From assembly GCA_016716265.1 (NCBI GenBank), contig JADJWQ010000006.1, positions 558,001 through 622,000 on the forward strand: a stretch of DNA of 64,000 nucleotides, given 5' to 3'. The stretch is from Planctomycetota bacterium (GTDB lineage: Bacteria > Planctomycetota > UBA1135 > UBA2386). The notes under the pieces are model-generated. The model made no database searches. It worked only from the letters and a program-made list of their open reading frames with translations, and was not told the DNA's origin. Each line of letters begins with the position of its first letter. The stretch's first letter is position 1. Positions 43,173-52,457 of this stretch are shown here, in pieces. A program made the position numbers and the translations under genes.

Positions 43173-45605
43173 TCAGCGCCCCTCGCGATCGCGCCGGCGG
43201 CTCGTCCAATCGAACACCGGCAGGTCGGCGCGGCCGCGCGTCGAGTGGACGATGGCCGCGTCGATCGCGACGACCGTGCCCGACGAGGCGTCGCTGTGGC
43301 GCCCGAGGGTCGTGACGGTGAGCGTGTGGAAGCCGTCTGCCAGGTTGGTCGCGGTCCACAATCTCACGCCGGCCGTCTCGACTGCGCCGTAGGTGTCGAT
43401 CTCACCCGCGACCTGCCCGTCGATCGCGACCTGGAGCAACCCACCGTCCGGCAGCCGGTAGCCGAGCAGGTCGACGCCGTTGCCGTTGAAGGGCAACGTC
43501 GCGATCTGGTCCGCGGCCGCCGTCTGCATGACGCCGTAGGCGAGGCTGCCCGGGCGCCATGGCCAGAGCCAGCCCGGCGTCACGCGCAGCCACGGATCGC
43601 GGCGATCGTCGTACATCTCCATCTGGCTCGCCGGCGACCAGGTCGCGCCCGCGTCCCGGGTGATCCAGAAGCCCTCGAAGGTGCCGGCGACGAGCGTCCG
43701 GTCCTGTGCGAAGGTCGGTGAGATCGCCAGGCACGTGACCGCGTCGAGCCCACTGCCGAGCGGCGTCAGCCGGCGGAAGGTCACACCGCGGTCGGTCGAT
43801 ACGAACATCCCGCCTCCGCTCGTGCCGACGAACATCGTGCCGTCGGTCGCGAGCGCGGGCGACACCGCGAGCGTCCACGGCGCGTAGTTCTCGAAGGTCG
43901 GGTTGCGGCGTGTCCAGCTCGTGCCGGCGTCGGCGGAGCGGTAGATCGCGTCGCCGCGCGACATCACGAAGATCTCGCGCGTGCTCGCATAGTCGGGCGC
44001 GAAGGCGATCGTGCCGACGTCGCCGCAGGGACACAGACAGGGAGTGAACGTCGCGCCGGCGTCCTGTGAGCGCATCAGGCCATCCCCGCCGACGAACACG
44101 AGGTGGTCGGTCGCGAACGTCGGCGACGTCTTGACGCGCTTCGGCCACCGCATGGGCAGGCGCACGCCGACCCAGTTGGCTCCGCGGTCGGCCGAGCCGA
44201 ACAGCCCGTCCGCGCTGACGCAGTAGATGACGCCGTCGGTCGCGTAGTTCGGCGAGAAGCAGGCATCGTCGACGACCGCGTAGAGCTGTCCGGTCAGGTT
44301 CGGCAGCGAGGCAGTGCTCCAGGACTTGCCGGCGTCGTGGGAGACGCGCACGCCGCGGTCGATGCCCAGCGCGATCGTGCCGTCCCGCGAGAACGTCGGC
44401 GACAGCGCCATGCCGTAGGTGCTCAACGTGCGGATCTCCGTCACCCGCGGGCTCCACGACGCTCCGAAGTCGGAGCTCTCCATGCAGCCGACACCATAGC
44501 CGGTCGCGAACATGCGACCGTCGGTGGCGAACGCGTCGGACAGCGCGACGCGCCGGCCGATCTTGGTCGGATTCAGGATCGACTCGAACCAGGTTGCTCC
44601 GCCGTCCTCCGAGATGTTGAGGCCCTCGAAGCAGGCGCAGGCGATGGTCGGGTCCTCCGGGTAGCGGGGCGACAACGCCACCATGCGGAAGTGGTCGTCC
44701 GTCTGCGGCGTGAGGTCCACGCGCAGCGGAGTCAGGCTCCAGCTGGCGCCACCGTCCGTCGAGCGGAACAGCCCCTGGTCCTTGGTCGGCGCGAACAGGT
44801 GCTGACACGCGGGCCAGGTCGGTGCGACCGCGATGTCGTTGACCTCGAGGTCGGCGATCGGCGTCGCGGGCGCGGTGAACGTGCGACCGCCGTCCACCGA
44901 CTTGACGACGCCGCCGCCGCGGGTCGCGACCCAGCAGGTCGCGTCGGTCGCGAAGGTCGGAGTGAGCGCGATCGCCGTCGGGCGCGCGGGCAGGGCGCCG
45001 CTCGCCCACGCGCGGCCGCCGTCGCGCGAGACCCACAGCCGGTTCGCTCCGGTCGCCAGCGCGACGGTCGGATCGCTGGCGTAGTCCGCCGCGATCGCGA
45101 CGGCCTGCAGGGCCTCGCTGCCGAACGGCCCGCTGAGCTGCGCGAACGTGCGCCCCGAGTCGAGCGACAACCAGGCGCCGCCCGGCCCGGCGGCGAGCAC
45201 GGCGCACTCGACGCCGAGCCGGCCGACCGCGAGCTGCCGCACGTCGCGCGTCAGGACCGCCGTCGACCAGGAGCGGCCACCGTCGGTCGAGCTCTGCAGG
45301 CCGAACGGCCCGAGCGCGACGAACGCGAGGTTCGCGCGCGCGTTCAGCGTCCCGAACGCGAGGTCGTAGGCCTGCGTGCCGCGCAGGCCGGAGCGCGACT
45401 CCGCCCACGAGTAGCCATGGTTGTCGGAGCGCAGGAACAGGTTCATCGTGCCCGGCACTCCGACGAGCAGCGAAGGGACATCCGGGAAGCCCGGATGGAT
45501 GGCGACCGCACTGACGACGTCGTGCGGGTGGTGCGGCGCGGGCGCGACCGCGGACAGCAGGCTCGAGCCTGCGAGGAAGAAAGCACTCGAGAGCAAGGGC
45601 AGCAC
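43173..45605 (-). CDS. Secreted multi-Asp-box (BNR) propeller protein
   Basis: An 810-residue exported protein. The start is GTG at 45605 with GGAGG a few bases upstream, and the signal peptide core is LLSSAFFLAGSSLLS. The body contains about 14 Asp boxes of the form S-x-D-x-G-x-x-W/F (STDGGRSW, SLDSGRTF, SRDGGRAW, SVDGGRTF, STDGGASW, SEDGGATW, SSDFGASW, SHDAGKSW, SADRGANW, SQDAGATF, SADAGTSW and others). Many blades also read FATDxTxxVAT or SPTFAxDxT. This is the VPS10/YCF48-like or sortilin-like blade pattern rather than a sialidase active site. The last 130 residues are a separate beta domain, perhaps carbohydrate-binding. Confidence 0.8.
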   Translation of the reverse strand: MLPLLSSAFFLAGSSLLSAVAPAPHHPHDVVSAVAIHPGFPDVPSLLVGVPGTMNLFLRSDNHGYSWAESRSGLRGTQAYDLAFGTLNARANLAFVALGPFGLQSSTDGGRSWSTAVLTRDVRQLAVGRLGVECAVLAAGPGGAWLSLDSGRTFAQLSGPFGSEALQAVAIAADYASDPTVALATGANRLWVSRDGGRAWASGALPARPTAIALTPTFATDATCWVATRGGGVVKSVDGGRTFTAPATPIADLEVNDIAVAPTWPACQHLFAPTKDQGLFRSTDGGASWSLTPLRVDLTPQTDDHFRMVALSPRYPEDPTIACACFEGLNISEDGGATWFESILNPTKIGRRVALSDAFATDGRMFATGYGVGCMESSDFGASWSPRVTEIRTLSTYGMALSPTFSRDGTIALGIDRGVRVSHDAGKSWSTASLPNLTGQLYAVVDDACFSPNYATDGVIYCVSADGLFGSADRGANWVGVRLPMRWPKRVKTSPTFATDHLVFVGGDGLMRSQDAGATFTPCLCPCGDVGTIAFAPDYASTREIFVMSRGDAIYRSADAGTSWTRRNPTFENYAPWTLAVSPALATDGTMFVGTSGGGMFVSTDRGVTFRRLTPLGSGLDAVTCLAISPTFAQDRTLVAGTFEGFWITRDAGATWSPASQMEMYDDRRDPWLRVTPGWLWPWRPGSLAYGVMQTAAADQIATLPFNGNGVDLLGYRLPDGGLLQVAIDGQVAGEIDTYGAVETAGVRLWTATNLADGFHTLTVTTLGRHSDASSGTVVAIDAAIVHSTRGRADLPVFDWTSRRRDREGR

Positions 45606-45774
45606 GGCTCCTCCACTCCGGCGGCCGGGGATCCTAGCAGCCGTCCGATTCCCGCGGTCGAGGCGAAACGCCTGACGCGCAGCGCCCGCGGTTCCGTTCC
45701 TCGGGGTGGCGGGCGGCACGTGACCACGGGACCATCTGTGGCGAACGCCGGCCCGACTGCCGGCTGGTTCCGAT

Positions 45775-46848
45775 GTGATGGCCGATCTGCACGCAGCTCC
45801 GCCGCCCGAGGGCGGCCTGCCCGCCTGGGCGGTGCCCCGCCCGCTCCCGCCGCGCATCCCTGAACTCGCCGAGGCGGACCTGCGCCGGCTCGCGGCCGCC
45901 GTCGCGTGGCGGGTCGCGGAGCCGCCGCCCGGCGGCCTGCCGGCATCGGCGCTGAAGGCCTGCTGCGACCTGCACGACGTGCTGACGGTGTGCCTGGACG
46001 TCCACGACAACCGCTGGTCGCCACGGCGCTACGCCGACCTGTTCGCGACCTACGGCACCCCGATCGAGGCACACGGGCGCGAGCTCCGCGGAGCGACCGT
46101 CGTCGACCTCGGCTGTGGGGTGGTCAATCCGCTCGGCTTCGGCTTCCTGCTGCTGATGCTCGGCGCCCGGCGGTGCCTCGCGATCGAGGAGTCGCCGCTC
46201 GCCAATCCGGCGCGCGCCGCGCGCGGCCTCGCGGATCTCGCCGCGAGCATGCTCGTCGACCCGGCGGCGATCGTCGGCGACCGCCCGATCGACCGGGCGG
46301 AGCTGCTCGCGAACGTCGCGTCGTTCGACCTCGCCCGGCTCACCCGTGGCGACCTCGGCGGGGTCGACGACGCCCGGCTGCGGTTCGCGCAGACGACGGG
46401 GGCCCGCATGCCGCTCGCGGACGGCGAGGCCGACATCGTGATCTCGCAGGCGGTGCTGGAGCACGTCCGCGAACTCGACGACGTGCTCGCCGAGGCCGCC
46501 CGCGTGACGGCCCCCGGCGGGCTCGGCATCCACGTGATCGATGCGACCGACCACCGCGCCTACGAGGACCCGGCCGTCCACCCGCTCGACTACCTGCGTG
46601 CCGAGCTGCAGGGCGAGTTCCTGACGCTCGATCTCGGCGACTTCCGCTACCACCAGAATCGGCTGCGGCCCTGCCAGTTCCCCGACCGCTTCGCCGCGCA
46701 CGGCTTCGCGACGCTGTCGCTGGTTCCATTGCGGACGGTGCCCGTCGACGCCGCGCGGCGCGAGTCCTTCGCGGAGCCGTTCAGAGCGCTCGGGCTCGAC
46801 GACCTCGCGGCCGGCGTCGCGCTGCTCGTCGTGCGTCGCGACGGCTGA
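45775..46848 (+). CDS. Class I SAM-dependent methyltransferase
   Basis: A 357-residue protein. VVDLGCGVVNPLGFGFLLL is motif I (SAM binding), RRCLAIEES the acidic end of strand 2, and DIVISQAVLEHVRELDDVLAEAARVTAPGGLGIHVID is the typical type-11 methyltransferase core. The substrate is unknown. A distinctive feature is YHQNRLRPCQFPDRFAAHGF near the end, also seen in methyltransferases of glycan clusters. The first 80 residues precede the fold and are Pro-rich. The gene diverges from the Asp-box protein, with 169 bases between. Confidence 0.8.
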   Translation: MMADLHAAPPPEGGLPAWAVPRPLPPRIPELAEADLRRLAAAVAWRVAEPPPGGLPASALKACCDLHDVLTVCLDVHDNRWSPRRYADLFATYGTPIEAHGRELRGATVVDLGCGVVNPLGFGFLLLMLGARRCLAIEESPLANPARAARGLADLAASMLVDPAAIVGDRPIDRAELLANVASFDLARLTRGDLGGVDDARLRFAQTTGARMPLADGEADIVISQAVLEHVRELDDVLAEAARVTAPGGLGIHVIDATDHRAYEDPAVHPLDYLRAELQGEFLTLDLGDFRYHQNRLRPCQFPDRFAAHGFATLSLVPLRTVPVDAARRESFAEPFRALGLDDLAAGVALLVVRRDG

Positions 46849-47072
46849 GCGACCGGCGCGGTTTCGGCTTCACGTCGGCGCCGCGGAATCTCGACAAGAC
46901 AGCAACGGAGGGCCGGACCGGCCCGGATGATCCCCGAGAACCCGACGCCAGCCGGCGACTTGCGCGACCGCAGCAGGATCTCGTGGACCCTCCGGGCTAG
47001 ATTCCCTGGTCCGCCGCGGCGTCGGCCTCGTCGACCGGCCGGCGCCCACCACGGCGAGCCCTGACCCTCGAC

Positions 47073-48230
47073 ATGACCGGAACGCGCATCCCCCTGACGC
47101 TCGTGATGGTGTCCTACAACAAGGCGGACACCGTCGGACTGTCGATCGAGTCGGCGGCGACCGGGTCGCGCAAGCCGGACCTGATCGTGCTGTCCGACGA
47201 CGGCTCGAGCGACGGCTCGCCCGACGTCGCGGAGGCAGCCGCCCGCAGGCACGGCATCCCGATCCACATCGTGCGGCACCCGCGGGTCGGCGTGTTCCGC
47301 CTGCAGACGATGCGGAACACCTGCACGCAGAACGCGCTCGACGACGGCATCGTGTTCCTGTCCGACTCGGACTGCCTGTTCGGCGAGTTCGCGATCGAGA
47401 CGCACGAGCGGATGCACCTCGAGAACCCGGTGGCGGTCGGCACCGGGCCCCGCTTCGAGTTCCTGCAGGGCAACTCCGGGCCGTTCACGACGACCTTCAC
47501 GACCCTCGAGTTCGCGCACTTCCCGACCGCGACCTACGTCGTGCCGGTCGGCGCCAACTACTCGTTCCGCAAGTCGCTGTGGGAGCGCCTCGGGGGGTTC
47601 GACCGTGCCTACGACGGCGCCTATGGCATGGACGAGTTCGAGTTCGCGCTGCGCGCCGAGCAGGCCGGTGCGGTGTGCGTCAGCGACCCGGGCGCCTACG
47701 TCTTCCATATCCCGCACGAGACCGTGTTCGGCAACCGCGCCGCGTTCCGCAACATCGGCGTGTTCGACCGCACGTTCGGCATCAGCCATGTCGCGCACGA
47801 GGACGAGTTCATCCGCGACCACGCGGTACCTCACTACTGGCGTGGCGGACGCAAGACCCCGCGCGTCGGCGCCCGGCTGCGGCTCGATCGCTACGGCGCG
47901 CCGGACGGCTTCCGGCCGCCGATCCACCTGCGTCTCATGCACACGCTCGAGCCGCTGCTCGCGCCGGCCCGCCGCCTCGTCGAGAAGCGCGGCCACGACG
48001 AGGTCATCGCATTGCGAGGGGTGATCGACAGCATCAAGGAGCAGCTGCTCGCGCGGGTGTCGCCGGGCAACATCTTCCAGCAGGACCTGCGAGCGATCCT
48101 GCGCCAGGAGACGACCCTGCCTCGCATCGTCGAGCGCGTGAAGCACTGGCTGGCGGGCGCGGATCTCGTCGAGGCCGAGCTCCTCGCCCACGATGCTGCC
48201 CAGGCCGTCGAATCCGGAGCCGTCCGATGA
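47073..48230 (+). CDS. Glycosyltransferase family 2
   Basis: A 385-residue GT-A enzyme. LVMVSYNKADTVGLSIES starts the fold, VLSDDGSSDGS is the nucleotide-binding block, and FLSDSDCLFG carries the DxD that binds the metal and UDP-type donor. GMDEFEFALRAEQAG matches the late ED-type acidic motif. A C-terminal helical part of about 130 residues follows. It acts in the cytoplasm on a lipid-linked or nascent glycan; donor and acceptor are unknown. The stop overlaps the ATG of the next glycosyltransferase by ATGA, so the two are translationally coupled. Confidence 0.88.
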   Translation: MTGTRIPLTLVMVSYNKADTVGLSIESAATGSRKPDLIVLSDDGSSDGSPDVAEAAARRHGIPIHIVRHPRVGVFRLQTMRNTCTQNALDDGIVFLSDSDCLFGEFAIETHERMHLENPVAVGTGPRFEFLQGNSGPFTTTFTTLEFAHFPTATYVVPVGANYSFRKSLWERLGGFDRAYDGAYGMDEFEFALRAEQAGAVCVSDPGAYVFHIPHETVFGNRAAFRNIGVFDRTFGISHVAHEDEFIRDHAVPHYWRGGRKTPRVGARLRLDRYGAPDGFRPPIHLRLMHTLEPLLAPARRLVEKRGHDEVIALRGVIDSIKEQLLARVSPGNIFQQDLRAILRQETTLPRIVERVKHWLAGADLVEAELLAHDAAQAVESGAVR

Positions 48231-50635
48231 AGATCTGCATCGTCAGCTACGAGTACCGGCCGTTCCCCGGCGGGGGCATCGCGACCTACCACAACGCCGC
48301 GGCGCGGATCCTCGCCGAGGCGGGGCACGAGGTGCACGTCGTCACCAATGCAGCGCGGCACGGCAGCAATGCTCCCGAGGACACCTACCGGAGCTTCCGC
48401 CAGGGCAACCTGCACACGCACCGGATCTGGTACTTCGACGAACGTCGGGAAACGCCGTCGAACGCACAGTTCCTGGACCTCGATCCCAACCGCTACGACG
48501 ACCGCGCGAAGGTGTGGGCACGCGAGCCGTCGAACCAGGCGGCACACAAGGCGATGGGCTACCTCGCCGCGCTGCACCGCGAGGTCGGGCTCGACGTGAT
48601 CGAGTCGCCGGAGTTCTTCGCCGAGGCCTACTACGTGATCCGCCGCCGCCGTTGCGGGGAGGCGCACCGCTTCCCGCCGGTCTGCGTGCACGGCCACATC
48701 AGCTCGCGATTCGCGTTCGGCCACAACGAGCACGTGTGGGAGCTCGGCTGGTACCCGCACCGGCAGATGATGCTGCGCGAGGAGTACTGCCTGCAGCACG
48801 CCGACGCGCTGCTCACGCCGTCGGTCGCGCTGATGAAGCGCTACGAGGCGACGTTCGGGCCGGCGTTGCCCGAGCTGCGCGCCACGGTGCCGTACTTCCT
48901 CGAGCTGCCGACCGGCGGCGACAAGCTGCCGAGCGGGCTCGACGCACGCACGCCCTTCCTGTTGACGCTCGGCCGGATCGAGCCGCGCAAGGGCAGCGAC
49001 GTCGCGATGGCGGCGTTCAATGCACTGGCCGACGACTACCCCGATCTGAAGCTGGCGCTGCTCGGCAAGCCGATGTGGCACCAGGGCGAATCGGTCGACG
49101 ACGTCGTCGCCGCCCACGTCGAACCCCGCCACCGCGGTCGCGTGCTGCGCCTCGGCAACGTGCCGCGCGATCAGGCGCTCGCAGCGACGCGCGCCGCGAA
49201 GGCCTTCCTGCATCCGGTGCCCTGGGACAACTACCCCTGCGCCGTGCTGGAGGCGATGGGCATGGGCGCGGCCTGCGTGGTCTCCGACCAGGGTGGCCAG
49301 GCGGAGATGGTCGAGCACGAGCGGAGCGGACTCGTGCACGCGTCCGGCGACGTGGCCGGGCTGACGGCCGCGATCCGCCGCATGCTGGACGACGACGCGT
49401 TCGCGCAGCGCATGCGCGCGGGCGCGATCCAACGCGTCGGGGCGGTCACCGATCCGCAGCGGCTGCTCGGCGAGCGCATCGGGTTCTTCGAGCAGATCGT
49501 CGCGCGCGAGCGCCGCGCTCGCGGCGAGGGTGCCACGGTGTTCTCGCTGCCGGCCCACCTGCGCACGCCACCCGAGCTGGCCGAGCTGCCCGGCGAAGGT
49601 CTCGTCGTCATCGATTGCGGCGGCGCCGACCCGAAGTGGATCGCGGCGACGGCGACCTGCGTGCAGACCGAGCTGTCGGGCTCGCCGCGGTGGTCGGTCG
49701 CGGTGCTCCACGACGCCGGCCAGACGGTCGACGCGCCGGCGGACTGGCAGCGCTTCCATTCGATCCACACGCCGCCATGGCTCGCGCTCGACCCGAGCGC
49801 GCCCGTGGTGTGGGTGCGCGCCGGCGTCCGCCTCGACGTCGGCCGACTCGCACACGTGGTCGCACAGCTCGTCGACGCCCCGACGCCGTGCGGCTCGTTC
49901 GCGTGGCTGCGCCCGCGCGACGCGCGCGCGTTCCCGTACGCCCCGGACTTCGGCTGGCAGGACGGCCTGGTAGGTGGTCGCATCCTCGCACCGCTGTTCG
50001 CAGCCCTGGCGCGCGACTTCGTGCACGCACGGTTCCTGTCCGGCCTGCTGAAGCCGGAGCACCGGCTCGCGGCGGTGCCGGCGGCGATCGCCGCCGGTGC
50101 GGGGCTGCTGTTCCAGCACACCGGCACGGTCCTCGGCGACTTCTACGACTTCCCGATGTTCGTCGACGAGGACACGCAGTATCGGGCGCTCGGCTACCTC
50201 GACGTGCTGCGCCTCGCCCCGCGCGAGATCACCGTCCTGGGCAACTGGCCGGTCCCCATGGCGCCGACCGCCGACCTCGAGAAGCAGGTTCACCAGGCGC
50301 GCGAGGACGGCCGCCGGGAGGGTCGCGAGGCCGCGGAGCGGGAGCTGCGACAGCTCGCGAAGGGCGACGCCCCGGTGCGCACGACAGCCGCTCCGGAACC
50401 CGTCCTGGCACCGGCACTCGCGCAGGCGGCCGTCGCACCGACGGCCGGGCCGCAGGCCGACGACGGCATGGTGCGCGTCGACCCGTACCGGCTCGCGGAG
50501 CTGGAGAAGGTCTATCGCGAGCACAACGCATTGAAGCAGATGAAGGTCGTCCGCATGCTGCGGAAGGCCGGTGCATTCGGCTTCGTGCGCAGGCTCTTTC
50601 CGAAGAGCCGCGGGGCGCTCGGCCCCGGCCAATGA
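48227..50635 (+). CDS. Two-domain glycosyltransferase: GT4 with a GT-A-like C-terminal extension
   Basis: An 802-residue protein. Residues 1-420 are a GT-B glycosyltransferase of family 4: PFPGGGIATYHNAAARI near the start, LTLGRIEPRKGSDVAMAAF at the hinge, and NYPCAVLEAMGMGAACVVSDQGGQAEMV with the Glu-x7-Glu donor motif. Residues about 430-680 look like a second domain in the GT-A style (LVVIDCGGADPKW, PVVWVRAGVRLDVG, GRILAPLFAALARD) but I see no clear DxD, so it may be inactive or regulatory. The last 120 residues are a charged linker and a helical tail. Overlap with the upstream GT2 by ATGA supports joint action. Confidence 0.8.
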   Translation: MKICIVSYEYRPFPGGGIATYHNAAARILAEAGHEVHVVTNAARHGSNAPEDTYRSFRQGNLHTHRIWYFDERRETPSNAQFLDLDPNRYDDRAKVWAREPSNQAAHKAMGYLAALHREVGLDVIESPEFFAEAYYVIRRRRCGEAHRFPPVCVHGHISSRFAFGHNEHVWELGWYPHRQMMLREEYCLQHADALLTPSVALMKRYEATFGPALPELRATVPYFLELPTGGDKLPSGLDARTPFLLTLGRIEPRKGSDVAMAAFNALADDYPDLKLALLGKPMWHQGESVDDVVAAHVEPRHRGRVLRLGNVPRDQALAATRAAKAFLHPVPWDNYPCAVLEAMGMGAACVVSDQGGQAEMVEHERSGLVHASGDVAGLTAAIRRMLDDDAFAQRMRAGAIQRVGAVTDPQRLLGERIGFFEQIVARERRARGEGATVFSLPAHLRTPPELAELPGEGLVVIDCGGADPKWIAATATCVQTELSGSPRWSVAVLHDAGQTVDAPADWQRFHSIHTPPWLALDPSAPVVWVRAGVRLDVGRLAHVVAQLVDAPTPCGSFAWLRPRDARAFPYAPDFGWQDGLVGGRILAPLFAALARDFVHARFLSGLLKPEHRLAAVPAAIAAGAGLLFQHTGTVLGDFYDFPMFVDEDTQYRALGYLDVLRLAPREITVLGNWPVPMAPTADLEKQVHQAREDGRREGREAAERELRQLAKGDAPVRTTAAPEPVLAPALAQAAVAPTAGPQADDGMVRVDPYRLAELEKVYREHNALKQMKVVRMLRKAGAFGFVRRLFPKSRGALGPGQ

Positions 50636-50711
50636 GCCGCACGCGCGCCGCCCTTCACACCCACCCCGCCTGCGCCCACGGCCGCGGGGCATCCTCCGCA
50701 ATCACGCTCCG

Positions 50712-52229
50712 ATGTCCCGCTCCCTGATCGCGCAGCTCGCCGATCGGTACGAGCCGCCCGCCCGGCGACTCGACCGTCGCTCGTTCCTGAAGGCCTCGCT
50801 CGCCGCGGCGGTGGCCGGCGTCGCTGCCTGCTCCGGCGTGCCGCGCCACCGCGGCGGCGGCCGCCGCGTCGTCGTCATCGGCGCAGGCTTCGCCGGGCTG
50901 GCCTGCGCGGATCGCCTGCTCGAGCACGGCCACGACGTCGTCGTGCTCGACGCGCGCGACCGCGTCGGCGGACGCGTCCGCTCGATCCCTCGGCTCGGCC
51001 AGAGCGGCGTGCCGATCGAAGCCGGTGCCGAGCTGATCGGCCTCAATCACCCCACCTGGCTCGGCTACGCGGAGCGCTTCGCACTGCCGCTGAGCCCGCT
51101 CGTGGAGCCGCCCGGCGACGCACCGGTGCTGCTCGACGGCCGCCGCCTGACGCCGGCCGAGGCCGAGGCCCTGTGGGAGGAGCTCGACGCGCTGACCGAG
51201 CTGCTGAGCGCTGCCGCGCGCGAGGCGCTGGTCGACGCGAGCGGAGGCGCGATCCCTGCCGATCGCGCCTTCCTCGCCCGCGGGGCGGCGGCTCTCGACG
51301 CCCGGAGCTTCGCACAATGGCTCGCCGCCCAGCGGAACGCATCGGCCGTGTGCCGGCGCGCGCTCGACGCCAACCAGGAGAGCGACAACGCGGTGCCGAC
51401 CGCGGCGCAGAGCCTGCTCGCGATGTTCGCGGCCGTCGCTGGCGGTGGCTTCGAGTCGTTCTGGACCGACAGCGAGACGCACCGGTGCGCGAACGGCAAC
51501 GACGCGCTCGCGAAGGCGCTCGCCGCGGCGGTCGGCGCGGATCGGATCCGGCTGTCTGCGGCCGTCACCGCGATCGCGCGCCGCGGCGACGGCGTCCTTG
51601 TCGACGTCGCCGACGGCAGCTCGTTGGACGCCGACGCCGTCGTGCTCACGATCCCGCCGACCACCTGGGATGCGGTGCGAGTCGATCCCGAGCTGCTTCC
51701 CGCTGCGATCGCCGCGAACCGGCCGCAGCTCGGCCACGCGACCAAGTACCTCGCGCATTGCACAACGCGCTACTGGCACCGCGCCGGCCTGGCCGCCAGC
51801 GCGCTCAGCGACGGGACCTTCGGTGCCGTCTGGGAGCCGACCGCCGCGGGTGACGACCGCGCCGACCGCGAGGGCGTGCTGGTCGGCTTCTCGGGCGGCC
51901 GCTCCGCCGCCGCGCTGTGCGCGCTCGGCTCGGAGCCCCGCTTCGAGCGCTGCCGTGCCGCGCTGGACGAGCTGCTGCCCGGCTATGCCGCGATGCGGGC
52001 CGGCCAGCCAGCACCAGAGCCCGACCGGTTCATGGCGTGGCCGCTCGAGCGCTGGACGCGTGCCGGCTACTCGTTCTGCGCGCCCGGCCAGGTCACCACG
52101 GTGATGCCGGCGATGCGCGATCTGGCCGGTCCACTGCGGATCGCGGGCGAGCACACGTCGCTCGCGTTCCCGGGCTACATGGAGGGAGCCCTGTCGTCGG
52201 GCCGGCGGGTCGCGGACGAGCTGGGCTGA
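50712..52229 (+). CDS. Flavin amine oxidase, Tat-exported
   Basis: A 505-residue FAD enzyme. The N-terminus carries a twin-arginine motif, RRSFLKA, so it should fold in the cytoplasm and be exported by Tat. VVVIGAGFAGLACADRLLEHG is the Rossmann FAD site, followed by VVLDARDRVGGRVRS, the amine-oxidase GG motif. Near the end GPLRIAGEHTSLAFPGYMEGALSSGRRVADEL is the typical flavin-containing amine oxidase C-terminus. It oxidises a primary or secondary amine, giving hydrogen peroxide; the substrate is unknown. It stands alone with no nearby redox partner. Confidence 0.88.
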   Translation: MSRSLIAQLADRYEPPARRLDRRSFLKASLAAAVAGVAACSGVPRHRGGGRRVVVIGAGFAGLACADRLLEHGHDVVVLDARDRVGGRVRSIPRLGQSGVPIEAGAELIGLNHPTWLGYAERFALPLSPLVEPPGDAPVLLDGRRLTPAEAEALWEELDALTELLSAAAREALVDASGGAIPADRAFLARGAAALDARSFAQWLAAQRNASAVCRRALDANQESDNAVPTAAQSLLAMFAAVAGGGFESFWTDSETHRCANGNDALAKALAAAVGADRIRLSAAVTAIARRGDGVLVDVADGSSLDADAVVLTIPPTTWDAVRVDPELLPAAIAANRPQLGHATKYLAHCTTRYWHRAGLAASALSDGTFGAVWEPTAAGDDRADREGVLVGFSGGRSAAALCALGSEPRFERCRAALDELLPGYAAMRAGQPAPEPDRFMAWPLERWTRAGYSFCAPGQVTTVMPAMRDLAGPLRIAGEHTSLAFPGYMEGALSSGRRVADELG

Positions 52230-52457
52230 CGCGCGCAATCGAGCCGGACCGCTGCGCGACCTCAGCCGGTGCGACACTCGCCACGGCTCCGCCCCCATCC
52301 GGTCAGCGCGACCAGCGCCGGGACGAGCGCCTCGGTCCGCTCGGCCAGGTCATGCTCGACGTCGATCCTCGAGAGGGCGCACGCCGCCGCTGTCGAGCGC
52401 GAGCACGCTCGGACATGGGCGCCGCTCGCCGCCGGAGTTCCGGGACTCCACGCCGAC

